A stretch of 8,338 bases of DNA from NCBI GenBank assembly GCA_902478765.1, contig CABSMN010000039.1, positions 1 through 8,338 of the forward strand, written 5' to 3'. A program made the position numbers and the translations under genes. Below are positions 1-6,133 of the stretch, one piece after another. Every line of letters begins with the position of its first letter. The stretch's first letter is position 1. The DNA is from an uncultured Collinsella sp. GTDB lineage: Bacteria > Actinomycetota > Coriobacteriia > Coriobacteriales > Coriobacteriaceae. The notes under the pieces were generated by a model. The model was not told where the DNA came from. It ran no database searches and worked only from the letters and a program-made list of their open reading frames with translations.

Positions 1-30
1 CGTGGGCTCGGAGATGTGTATAAGAGACAG
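1..30 (+). other. Nextera Read-2 transposon adapter (not genomic)
   Basis: The window opens with CGTGGGCTCGG followed directly by the 19-base Tn5 mosaic end AGATGTGTATAAGAGACAG. This is the Illumina Nextera Read-2 adapter lacking its first four bases (GTCT). It is untrimmed library sequence. Any reading frame that crosses position 30 is artificial from that point on. Confidence 0.98.
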
Positions 31-543
31 GTCGATGGCGGCGATGGCCGCGGCGGTATCGACACCGCTCACGCGCACGGTAACCGTGGCGTGCTTGTAT
101 GCGGGCACATCGATGACGATGCGCTTGGTGGCGTGGTCGGCCAGATATGCGTAGACGGCCTCGCCCATGCCGGTCTCGAAGGCCTCGGCGGGGGAGAGCT
201 CCTCCTCGAGCTTGATGGCGCCGGCCTGGTAGACAGAGGTGGCGGGCACGTCAAGCTCGGTCTCGGGCGTGATGCGGGCGCGGTCGGCGGCATCGCCAGG
301 GGCGGAGGCGCGGCGCTCGGGGAAGCGCTCGGCCATGGCGTCCATGGCGGTATCGAAGGCGTCGGCCGTGCCAGCAAACTGCTCATCCAAGCCCTCAACC
401 TCAATGGTCTCGGCGGAAGCGACGGCAAGCTCGTCAGAGAGCTCGAGCTTGGTCTGATTCATCTTCAGCCAGCCCCATGTGGCAGCCGGCATCGCGTTGA
501 CCTGCTCGAGTGTGGTAGCAGCGGTGTTGGTTTCCTGTTTCAT
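31..543 (-). CDS. sufD: SufD, Fe-S cluster assembly scaffold subunit (N-terminal part, runs off the contig)
   Basis: Read on the minus strand from ATG at 543, this frame stays open for 171 codons to the adapter junction at 31. The protein starts MKQETNTAATTLEQVNAMP, then AATWGWLKMNQTKLEL, and reaches VDVPAYKHATVTVRVSG-like beta-rich sequence near the cut. SufD pairs with SufB in the SufBC2D scaffold, where it helps cluster assembly and iron entry; its SufB-like beta-helix and C-terminal core lie beyond the contig. The start overlaps the sufB stop by one base (TAATG), which implies translational coupling, and a GGAAGGAG stretch lies about 10 bases upstream. The N-terminal region of SufD is poorly conserved, so the name rests mainly on position after sufB in a sufC-sufB-X operon. 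Another SufB/SufD-family protein is the only serious alternative. Confidence 0.85.
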
Positions 544-1955
544 TATCCGATCGCTCCTTCCATCTCGAGCTTGATCAGGTTGTTCATCTCGACGGCGTAC
601 TCCAGCGGCAGCTCCTTGGAGACCGGGTTGGCAAAGCCGTTGACGATCATGGTGCGGGCCTCTTCCTCCGAGATGCCGCGGCTCATCAGGTAGAACACCT
701 TGTCGTCGCCGATGCGGCCGATGGTGGCCTCGTGGCCGATGTCGACGTTCTTGGCGCGGATGTCCATGGCGGGGATGGTGTCGGAGCGGCTCTGGTCGTC
801 GAGCATGAGCGACTGGCAGCTCACGGTTGCCTTGGAACCCTCGGCCTTGGGCGTGGCCACGATGGAGCTGCGGAAGGTCTGAATGCCGCCGCTCTTGGAG
901 ATGCCCTTGGTCTCGACGGTTGCCGAGGTCTCGGGGGCGTTGAGCACGACCTTACAGCCGGTATCGAGGTTCTGCCCGGCGCCGGCAAAGGTGATGCCGG
1001 TAAAGCTCGACCGGGCGCGGCGGCCGTTGAGCACGCTCATGGGGTAGAGGTAGCCCACGTGGCTGCCGAAGGAGCCACTGATCCACTCTATGTCGCCATC
1101 CTCGTCCACGCGCGCACGCTTGGTGTTGAGGTTGTACATGTTTTTGGACCAGTTCTCGATGGTCGAGTAGCGCAGGTGCGCACGCTTGCCCACAAAGAGC
1201 TCGACGGCGCCGGCGTGGAGGTTGGCAACGTTGTACTTGGGCGCGGAGCAACCCTCGATGAAGTGCAGGTCGGCGTCGTCCTCGACGATGATGAGCGTGT
1301 GCTCAAACTGGCCGGCGCCCTTGGCGTTAAGGCGGAAGTAGCTCTGCAGCGGGAAGTCCAACTTGGTGCCCTTGGGCACGTAGACAAACGAGCCGCCCGA
1401 CCATACGGCGCCGTGCAGGGCCGCAAACTTGTGGTCGGTGGGCGGGATGAGCGTCATAAACTTCTCGTGGATGAGCGGCTCCCACTGCGGGTCGTGCAGG
1501 GCCTCCTCGATGCCGGAATAGACGATACCCATCTTGGACGCGGTGTCCTGCATGTTGTGGTAGACCAGCTCGGAGTCGTACTGCGCGCCGACGCCCGCCA
1601 GGTAGCTGCGCTCGGCCTCGGGGATGCCCAGGCGCTCAAAGGTGTTCTTGATGTCGTCGGGCACCGACTCCCAGTCGTGCTTTTGGTCGGTGTTGGGCTT
1701 GACGTAGGTGACGATGTTGTCCATGTCCAGGCCCTCGATCGAGGGGCCCCACGTCGGGTCGGGAAAACGATTGAAGATCTCGAGGGACTTTAAGCGCAGA
1801 TCGAGCATCCACTGTGGCTCGTCCTTCTTGGCGCTGATCTCGCGCACGATGTCGGGCGTGATGCCGGCGTCGAGGCGCTCGAATCCCTCCTCGCCGTAGG
1901 TGAAGTCGTAGAGGCTGCGGTCGATGTCCGCGACCTCGGTGCGGTTCTTGGTCAT
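543..1955 (-). CDS. sufB: SufB, Fe-S cluster scaffold protein
   Basis: This 470-aa protein is the cytoplasmic scaffold on which the SUF system builds nascent Fe-S clusters, acting in SufBC2D with SufC and SufD. Family landmarks are easy to see: the N-terminal region with YLAGVGAQYDSELVYHNMQ (about 118-136), HGAVWSGGSFVYVPKG (181-196), FIEGCSAPKYNVANLHAGA with Cys236, TGCKVVLNAPETSATVETKG with Cys334, and VSCQSLMLDDQS with Cys380. The C-terminal helical core has GHEATIGRIGDDKVFYLMSRGI with His408-Glu409. By alignment of motifs, Cys236 corresponds to the E. coli Cys254 persulfide acceptor, and Cys380/His408/Glu409 to the SufB-SufD interface ligands. It is slightly shorter than E. coli SufB (about 495 aa), as in many Gram-positives. 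ATG at 1955 follows an AGGGGCG ribosome site, 12 bases after the sufC stop. Identification is secure. Confidence 0.98.
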   Translation of the reverse strand: MTKNRTEVADIDRSLYDFTYGEEGFERLDAGITPDIVREISAKKDEPQWMLDLRLKSLEIFNRFPDPTWGPSIEGLDMDNIVTYVKPNTDQKHDWESVPDDIKNTFERLGIPEAERSYLAGVGAQYDSELVYHNMQDTASKMGIVYSGIEEALHDPQWEPLIHEKFMTLIPPTDHKFAALHGAVWSGGSFVYVPKGTKLDFPLQSYFRLNAKGAGQFEHTLIIVEDDADLHFIEGCSAPKYNVANLHAGAVELFVGKRAHLRYSTIENWSKNMYNLNTKRARVDEDGDIEWISGSFGSHVGYLYPMSVLNGRRARSSFTGITFAGAGQNLDTGCKVVLNAPETSATVETKGISKSGGIQTFRSSIVATPKAEGSKATVSCQSLMLDDQSRSDTIPAMDIRAKNVDIGHEATIGRIGDDKVFYLMSRGISEEEARTMIVNGFANPVSKELPLEYAVEMNNLIKLEMEGAIG

Positions 1956-1967
1956 TGCGTCGCCCCT

Positions 1968-2768
1968 TTACGCCTGCTGCTCGGCAGCGGCGGCCTCGGC
2001 CTGGGCGCGCTGCTCGGCGGCCTCGCGCTCGAAGGTCTCAAAGCCGTTCTTGTCGATCCAGGGGATCAGCGAGGCATCGTCCTCGCGCACGATGTGGCCC
2101 TTGACCATAACGTGGACGCGGTCGACATCCAGGTGCTCCAGGATGCGCGTGTTGTGCGTGATGATGAGCATGGAGCCGTCGCAGCTCTTGCGGTAGGCGT
2201 CCATACCGTGGCTGACGGTGGACAGGGCGTCGACGTCCAGGCCGGAGTCGGTCTCGTCCAAGATGGCGAGCTTGGGCTGCAGCAGCAGAAGCTGGAGCAT
2301 CTCGACCTTCTTTTTCTCGCCGCCCGAGAAGCCCACGCCCAGCTCACGGTTGAGGTAGGCGGTATCCATGTTAAGCTCGGCCGCGAGCTCCTTGACGCGA
2401 CGACGGAATTCCTTGCCCTTCATCTCCAGGCCGGGGCGGCCGGCGATACTGGCGCGCAAAAAGCTCGACAGTGGCACGCCGGGGATCTCGACCGGGGCCT
2501 GGAAGCTCAGGAACAGGCCGGCGCGCGAGCGCTTGTCGGTGGTGAGCTCGGTGATGTCCTGGCCGTCAAAGACGATGCGGCCGTCGTTGACCGTGTAGAC
2601 GGGGTCGCCCATGACCAGGTGGCCAAGGGTGGACTTGCCGGCGCCGTTGGGTCCCATCAACACGTGGGTCTCGCCGGCGGCGACGTTAAGGTTGACGTTG
2701 TGGAGGATGGTCTTCTCGTCCACGGAGGCGGTCAGACCTTCGATGGAAAGCAGCGGATTTGCGCTCAT
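1968..2768 (-). CDS. sufC: SufC, ABC-type ATPase of the SUF machinery
   Basis: SufC hydrolyses ATP to drive conformational change of the SufB-SufD scaffold; it is a soluble ABC ATPase, not a transporter. In the 266-aa protein the motifs run in order: Walker A GPNGAGKST (39-47), Q-loop Gln90 in LSFQAPVEIPG, signature GFSGGEKKK (146-154, the SufC-type signature), Walker B LAILDETDSGLD (167-178, with Asp171 and Glu172) and H-loop His205. The C-terminus carries an Ala/Glu/Gln-rich extension of about 20 residues, making it a little longer than the E. coli protein (248 aa). I start it at ATG 2768, which has GAGAGGGA just upstream and gives the usual N-terminus MSANPLLSIEGL. The in-frame ATG at 2798 has no ribosome site and would add ten unconserved residues. 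It is the first gene of the operon sufC-sufB-sufD. Confidence 0.98.
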   Translation of the reverse strand: MSANPLLSIEGLTASVDEKTILHNVNLNVAAGETHVLMGPNGAGKSTLGHLVMGDPVYTVNDGRIVFDGQDITELTTDKRSRAGLFLSFQAPVEIPGVPLSSFLRASIAGRPGLEMKGKEFRRRVKELAAELNMDTAYLNRELGVGFSGGEKKKVEMLQLLLLQPKLAILDETDSGLDVDALSTVSHGMDAYRKSCDGSMLIITHNTRILEHLDVDRVHVMVKGHIVREDDASLIPWIDKNGFETFEREAAEQRAQAEAAAAEQQA

Positions 2769-2832
2769 GCTGTCCCTCTCTGTATATGGTGTACTCATGG
2801 GTGTGCGAAACCCTAGGAATCTTCTCGGAATA

Positions 2833-2860
2833 AAGTTACTATGGGTTCGGCGTTAGTCAA
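2833..2860 (-). promoter_or_regulatory. Probable sufCBD promoter
   Basis: On the minus strand a TTGACT -35 element (2855-2860, plus-strand agtcaa) is followed after 16 bases by TAACTT (2833-2838) as a -10 element. Transcription would start near 2826, leaving a leader of about 58 bases before the sufC ATG. Five of six -35 bases match the sigma-70/SigA consensus; the -10 matches only at its conserved TA...T positions. No better candidate was found between sufC and the divergent regulator. Confidence 0.55.
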
Positions 2861-2876
2861 GGGAAAACCCGACTAA
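2853..2876. promoter_or_regulatory. Inverted repeat overlapping the suf -35 element (candidate operator)
   Basis: TTAGTC (2853-2858) and GACTAA (2871-2876) are perfect inverted arms separated by 12 bases. The left arm covers part of the predicted suf -35 hexamer, so a bound dimer would compete with RNA polymerase. Inside the spacer GGG-AAAA-CCC (2861-2870) makes a second, off-centre small dyad. The symmetry is seen directly; a role as an Rrf2-family operator is inferred from position. Confidence 0.4.
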
Positions 2877-2897
2877 TCCACTCGACTTTTCAAATTC

Positions 2898-2928
2898 TGG
2901 GACAAAATAACCTGTTGTGTTTGTCCCA
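2898..2928. promoter_or_regulatory. 31-bp palindrome, copy 1 (candidate Rrf2 operator)
   Basis: The arms are TGGGACAAA (2898-2906) and TTTGTCCCA (2920-2928), perfect over nine bases with a 13-base centre containing AACCTG. It sits between the suf promoter and the divergent regulator gene. A near copy with identical total length lies 44 bases further right. The tandem arrangement and location suggest binding sites for a dimeric regulator, most simply the adjacent Rrf2 protein; a dispersed intergenic repeat is the main alternative. Confidence 0.55.
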
Positions 2929-2941
2929 CTTACTTAAGAAA

Positions 2942-2972
2942 TGGGACAAACAAACCTGGTTATGTTGTCCCA
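2942..2972. promoter_or_regulatory. 31-bp palindrome, copy 2 (candidate Rrf2 operator)
   Basis: The arms are TGGGACAA (2942-2949) and TTGTCCCA (2965-2972), and an inner AACC/GGTT pair surrounds the central base, so 12 of the 15 base pairs of the dyad match. Its right end is 20 bases before the regulator ATG and about 9 bases before the GGAGG ribosome site. It could therefore act as an autoregulatory operator on DNA or form a hairpin in the regulator leader. It shares the arms and the central AACCTG with copy 1. Confidence 0.55.
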
Positions 2973-2992
2973 GATGCAATGGGAGGGTAGGT

Positions 2993-3424
2993 ATGCTCAT
3001 TTCTTCTAAGGGCCGCTATGCCCTCCGACTGATGATCTATATCGCAGCGCTTGGTGACGCCGAGGGCAAGATCGCCCTGCGCGAGGTCGCCGACCGCGAG
3101 CGTATCTCGCAAAAGTATCTGGAACAGCTGGTCCGTCCGCTCATGAAGGCGGGCCTCCTTAAGAGCGTGCGCGGCAAGGGCGGCGGCTACATGATGGCCA
3201 AGGACCCGGCCGAGGTGCGTGCCGGCGACATCCTGCGCGCCGTCGAGGGCAGCACGGCTCCGGTGGCGTGCGATGGCATCGACAACAGCTGCGCCCGCAG
3301 CGATCTTTGCTCGACCGTCAAATTCTGGCGCGGTCTGGACGACGTGATCGAAAAGTACGTCGACGGCGTGACGTTGGCCGACCTTGCTGCCGTCCCCGAG
3401 ATCAACTTCGACATTAAGCTGTAG
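2993..3424 (+). CDS. Rrf2-family (IscR-like) transcriptional regulator, probable Fe-S sensor
   Basis: The 143-aa protein has the standard Rrf2 layout. An N-terminal winged helix-turn-helix begins MLISSKGRYALRLM, with recognition-helix region ISQKYLEQLVRPLMKAGL (38-55) and wing SVRGKGGGY (58-66). A cysteine loop follows with Cys93, Cys100 and Cys106 (C-x6-C-x5-C), then a C-terminal dimerisation helix. In IscR, NsrR and related members three such cysteines hold an Fe-S cluster that switches DNA binding. Divergence from sufCBD makes it the likely regulator of the SUF operon and of itself, but its ligand is not provable here. ATG 2993 is chosen because GGAGG lies six bases upstream and it gives the family-typical N-terminus; a longer frame back to ATG 2915 would run through both palindromes. 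mntA follows after eight bases, so the two may share a transcript. Confidence 0.93.
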   Translation: MLISSKGRYALRLMIYIAALGDAEGKIALREVADRERISQKYLEQLVRPLMKAGLLKSVRGKGGGYMMAKDPAEVRAGDILRAVEGSTAPVACDGIDNSCARSDLCSTVKFWRGLDDVIEKYVDGVTLADLAAVPEINFDIKL

Positions 3425-3432
3425 GGCTGCAG

Positions 3433-3720
3433 ATGGTATCTCTCGACAAGGTGTACAAGCAAATTGAGATTTTTGCTCGGGAATGTGACGCCGAGAGGGT
3501 TGTGCTGTTTGGTTCTCGTGCCCGCGGTGACAACTTGCCTAAGAGCGATATTGATATTGCTGTAGCAGGTTGCCGGGATTTCGACCGTTTCTCATATCTG
3601 ATAGAGGAGCGTCTTGATACTCTTTTAGATATAGACGTCGTCAATCTGGATGAGTCCTTATCGCAGCAATTGCTCGATGAAATTGCCAGGGATGGTGTGA
3701 TTCTGTATGAAAAAATATGA
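3433..3720 (+). CDS. mntA: MntA-like antitoxin, minimal nucleotidyltransferase (protein AMPylase)
   Basis: This 95-aa protein is a minimal nucleotidyltransferase (HI0073/MntA type). The GSX10DXD active-site motif is intact: Gly27-Ser28, then Asp39 and Asp41 in KSDIDIAV, with a probable third metal-binding acid at Asp68 in LDIDVVNL. In characterised type VII toxin-antitoxin systems MntA transfers AMP groups to a tyrosine of the HEPN toxin HepT and so silences it. The partner is encoded directly downstream with a 14-bp overlap. ATG 3433 has AGGG at 3423-3426 as ribosome site, which overlaps the stop codon of the Rrf2 gene; only eight bases separate the genes. Base composition falls sharply: hand counting gives 44% GC over 3541-3780, against 63% in 3061-3120 within the regulator. 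This is consistent with acquisition from another source. Confidence 0.9.
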   Translation: MVSLDKVYKQIEIFARECDAERVVLFGSRARGDNLPKSDIDIAVAGCRDFDRFSYLIEERLDTLLDIDVVNLDESLSQQLLDEIARDGVILYEKI

Positions 3721-4126
3721 GAACTTTGCCAGCGCCTTGGCGAATCTTGAGGATGCACCCAATCAGGATCTTAGCAATGATTTTGTTCAGAGTGGATTGA
3801 TTAATAAGTTCAACCTTCAGTTTGAACTGAGCTGGAAGCTCCTTAAACGTCTGCTCGAGTATGAGGGCGCCACGCTTGCTGCATCGGGGTCTCCTCGTGC
3901 CATCTTGAAGGAAGCCTACCGATTCTACGACTTTATTGATGAGGCGGCATGGCTAGATATGCTCAGAGACCGCAATACGAACGTCCATATCTATGACAAC
4001 AAGCTCGCTCAAGATTTGATTCAGCGTATCTTGAACGTCTATATCCCCGCTTTCTGTCAGTTGAGAGACGGGCTGATGGGACGCTACGGCGATCTTCTTC
4101 TGGTGCCCGACGACCAGTTTGTTTAA
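3707..4126 (+). CDS. hepT: HepT-like HEPN toxin (HI0074 family), partner of MntA
   Basis: The 139-aa, mainly helical protein belongs to the HI0074 nucleotidyltransferase-substrate-binding / HepT group. Typical segments are NKFNLQFELSWKLLKRLLEYEG (33-54), SPRAILKEAYRFYDFID (62-78) and WLDMLRDRNTNVHIYDN (82-98). The last contains the HEPN RNase motif R-x4-H-x-Y as Arg89, His94 and Tyr96. In HepT toxins Arg and His are the RNase active site and the Tyr is the residue AMPylated by MntA; all three are kept, so the pair looks functional. ATG 3707 lies inside the end of mntA (14-bp overlap, different frame), the usual coupled arrangement. Some HI0074-family members have only been described as substrate-binding subunits, so toxicity is inferred from the motif. 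No clear terminator follows. Confidence 0.88.
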   Translation: MKKYENFASALANLEDAPNQDLSNDFVQSGLINKFNLQFELSWKLLKRLLEYEGATLAASGSPRAILKEAYRFYDFIDEAAWLDMLRDRNTNVHIYDNKLAQDLIQRILNVYIPAFCQLRDGLMGRYGDLLLVPDDQFV

Positions 4127-4263
4127 TTCCTTTAGATTTCGCGGATTTCGCGGAGGGTTGTTGCCGTTTACCGAGGGGTTGTTGTGCAACAACGGGCGAG
4201 CTGCAATACTTACTCTTATCTTTGCAAACTGCACTTTAACTACACCAATGCAGGGAGGATCTT
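4127..4263 (+). promoter_or_regulatory. Upstream region of the surface protein, with GTTGTTG repeats and a dyad
   Basis: This 137-bp gap holds two tandem copies of GATTTCGCG (4135-4143, 4144-4152). It also holds two direct GGGTTGTTG copies 21 bases apart (4155-4163, 4176-4184), the second of which forms a 7-bp dyad with CAACAAC (4187-4193). A weak possible promoter, TTGTGC (4182-4187) then 17 bases then AATACT (4205-4210), would place the dyad over its -35. The ribosome site AGGGAGGA ends about five bases before ATG 4264. No terminator for hepT with a T-run is visible. Confidence 0.35.
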
Positions 4264-6066
4264 ATGCAGCGCAAGCATTCTGCTATTGTCGCGGGCCTGA
4301 CGCTGGCGCTTTCGTTTGGCGCCGTTTCCGCGCCGGCACCCGCCGCTGCCGAGGAGCCCACGCCGGGCGTTGCCTCGGGTGCCACCGATATCGATAAGGG
4401 TCTCTATACCCAGCAGTCCTTCTCGGGCGTGCTGAGGTCGGTCCAGGGCGTTTCGTTTGTTAACGTGACCCCCGAGATGAAGTACTTTACCAAGTACGAG
4501 AGCCATGGCAACTATAACCAGGGCTTTTCGTATGGCGACGGCTATAACGCGCTGGGTTATTACCAGTTCGACCGTCGATGGTCGCTCATTCCGTTTATGA
4601 AGCAGGCCTACAACTACAACCCCGAAAAATACAGCATGCTCAAGGATGCGATTGATCGCGGCAGCGAGATTTCTAACACGAGCAATGCCATGTACGAGAA
4701 CGGCCAGCTCACTGAGCTGGGCCGTATTGCGCAGGAGGCCTTCCAGGGCGCTTATAACATCGATCCTGTTGAGTTCTCAGCTCTTCAAGATGCCTATGCG
4801 TACAACTCGTACTATGCGGTGACCGAGGCGTGGCTTAAGAGCGGCTTGGGTATTGATATTTCAGGCCGTGCCGATTGCGTTAAGGGCATGGTGTGGAGCA
4901 TCACCAACATGTGCGGCACCGGTGGCTGCAGGGACTTCTTCCGTTGGGCGAATCTCTCCAACGATATGTCCGACCGCGAGTTTGTGACGGCGCTTTCCAA
5001 CAGCGTGGTCAATAACGTGGCGACCAAGTATTCGAGCCAGCCCCAGTATCATGAGGGCTGGAAGAACCGCTACCGCAACGAGCTGAAGGACTGCTTGGTT
5101 TATATCGCCGAGGACGAGGCCGCTGCCGCTGCGACGCCCGTGCAGCCCGAGCCTACGCCGGCGCCTGATTCGAATGACGACTCGCGTGACGATGCTAACG
5201 ATGACAGGATGGATGCGCCCTCGACCGATGCTGACGGTGATGGCTCTGCTGGTGGCACTACCAACAACGGCTCTACCTCGAACGGCTCCGTTTCGAACGG
5301 CTCTGCTGCGGGCGATTCGTCTTCAAGCTCTGCCGGCAATACGGACAGCGACGCTTCTGGTTCGACCGGCGCTGGCACCTCTAACTCATCCACCGGCTCG
5401 AGCGATTCGTCCGTTGACACCGGCTCTAACAATGGCTCCGGCTCTGACGCAGCCCCTGGTTCTGATGCTTCCAAGGACGACTCGAATAAGGCACCGGACG
5501 CTCCCGTTGCTTCGCCGGACAAGAAGCCTTCTTTCTCCGTGCAGCTTGGTTCTACGCTGGGCTCTTCGCTGATGGCTGGCGTCAATAACGGTTCGACTTC
5601 GAACAAGGGCAATTCTGGTCAAGCTTCCACGGAAAAGACCGAGGCTGCAAAGGGCGACTCCAAGGACGAGGCTTCCGAGAAGACCGAATCCGATAAGAGT
5701 TCTAGCTCTGAGGAGAAGAGCGACAAGTCCGAACAGAAGAAGGGCGAGGATAAGAAGTCTGAATCTGAGGAGAAGGACAAGAGCAAGGCCGGGGGCGAAA
5801 AGAAGCAGTCCGAAGACGACGACAAGAGCGGTGCCGACAACCAGGCCCAGGAGCAGAATGATTCCAAAACGGTGACCACTACAACCACGACGACTACAAC
5901 TACCAAGTCATCTGGCGGCAATATGCCCAAGACGGGCGATCTGATTGTGATGGCGAGCCTTGCCAGTGCAAGCTTGGCCACGCTGGGCGCCACGTCTATC
6001 GTAAGTGGCAAGCATAAACTCGATCAGCAGAACAAGGCTTCAGGGGAGGACGGCTCGGAGGAGTAA
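4264..6066 (+). CDS. Secreted sortase-anchored surface protein with N-terminal lysozyme-like / VgrG-related domain
   Basis: The 600-aa protein opens with a signal peptide (MQRKHS, hydrophobic 7-22, probable cleavage after APAAA near 29). Residues about 60-285 form one globular domain with FTKYESHGNYNQGFSYGDGY and ALGYYQFDRRW. It has four cysteines (205, 217, 222, 277) that could form disulfides outside the cell. This domain resembles proteins annotated as VgrG-related or phage-tail lysozyme-like in Gram-positives, with Glu79 as a conceivable catalytic acid; that is recollection of the family and is uncertain. Residues about 290-456 are disordered and rich in Ser, Gly, Asn and Asp, with NGS repeats. 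Residues 456-535 are rich in Lys, Glu, Ser and Asp. Ten consecutive Thr (538-547) precede MPKTG (554-558), a hydrophobic span (559-581), basic KHK and a short acidic tail. MPKTG is an LPXTG-type sortase signal with Met for Leu. The probable role is cell-wall hydrolysis or surface display on a long stalk. Confidence 0.85.
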   Translation: MQRKHSAIVAGLTLALSFGAVSAPAPAAAEEPTPGVASGATDIDKGLYTQQSFSGVLRSVQGVSFVNVTPEMKYFTKYESHGNYNQGFSYGDGYNALGYYQFDRRWSLIPFMKQAYNYNPEKYSMLKDAIDRGSEISNTSNAMYENGQLTELGRIAQEAFQGAYNIDPVEFSALQDAYAYNSYYAVTEAWLKSGLGIDISGRADCVKGMVWSITNMCGTGGCRDFFRWANLSNDMSDREFVTALSNSVVNNVATKYSSQPQYHEGWKNRYRNELKDCLVYIAEDEAAAAATPVQPEPTPAPDSNDDSRDDANDDRMDAPSTDADGDGSAGGTTNNGSTSNGSVSNGSAAGDSSSSSAGNTDSDASGSTGAGTSNSSTGSSDSSVDTGSNNGSGSDAAPGSDASKDDSNKAPDAPVASPDKKPSFSVQLGSTLGSSLMAGVNNGSTSNKGNSGQASTEKTEAAKGDSKDEASEKTESDKSSSSEEKSDKSEQKKGEDKKSESEEKDKSKAGGEKKQSEDDDKSGADNQAQEQNDSKTVTTTTTTTTTTKSSGGNMPKTGDLIVMASLASASLATLGATSIVSGKHKLDQQNKASGEDGSEE

Positions 6067-6097
6067 TCTTCCAGATCGTTTTCTATAAGAGTTTGGG

Positions 6098-6133
6098 ACG
6101 GGGTCCGGTGCGGCGGCATCGGGCCCCGTTTTT
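6098..6133 (+). terminator. Strong intrinsic terminator of the surface-protein gene
   Basis: A 14-bp stem pairs 6098-6111 with 6116-6129 around a GGCG loop. All positions pair in RNA if two G-U wobbles (6104 and 6108) are allowed. Five T follow or overlap the stem end (6129-6133). It lies 32 bases past the stop codon at 6066 and insulates the downstream gene. Confidence 0.92.

Noticed and set aside
732..1793. Long plus-strand open frame antisense to sufB
   Set aside because: It lies wholly within sufB, has no ribosome site, and its Gly/Val/Leu-rich composition is the expected antisense shadow of GC-rich coding DNA.
2094..2816. Plus-strand open frame antisense to sufC
   Set aside because: It mirrors the unmistakable SufC coding sequence and its product shows no domain or conserved motif.
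2915..2992. Upstream ATG that would extend the Rrf2 regulator by 26 residues
   Set aside because: The extension runs through both palindromes, lacks a ribosome site and is not found in the family; ATG 2993 has GGAGG correctly spaced.
4178..4193. GTTGTTG/CAACAAC dyad considered as the hepT terminator
   Set aside because: The loop is only two bases at full pairing and no T-run follows on either strand, so an operator-like role is more plausible.
5260..5480. Repetitive Ser/Asn/Gly codons considered as a DNA tandem repeat or CRISPR-like array
   Set aside because: The NGS-type repeats are short, irregular and in frame with a single protein, with no constant repeat plus spacer structure.
5100..5612. 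Glu/Pro/Ser-rich minus-strand frame opposite the surface-protein stalk
   Set aside because: Its periodic composition is the reverse complement of the Ser/Gly/Asp-rich low-complexity coding region.
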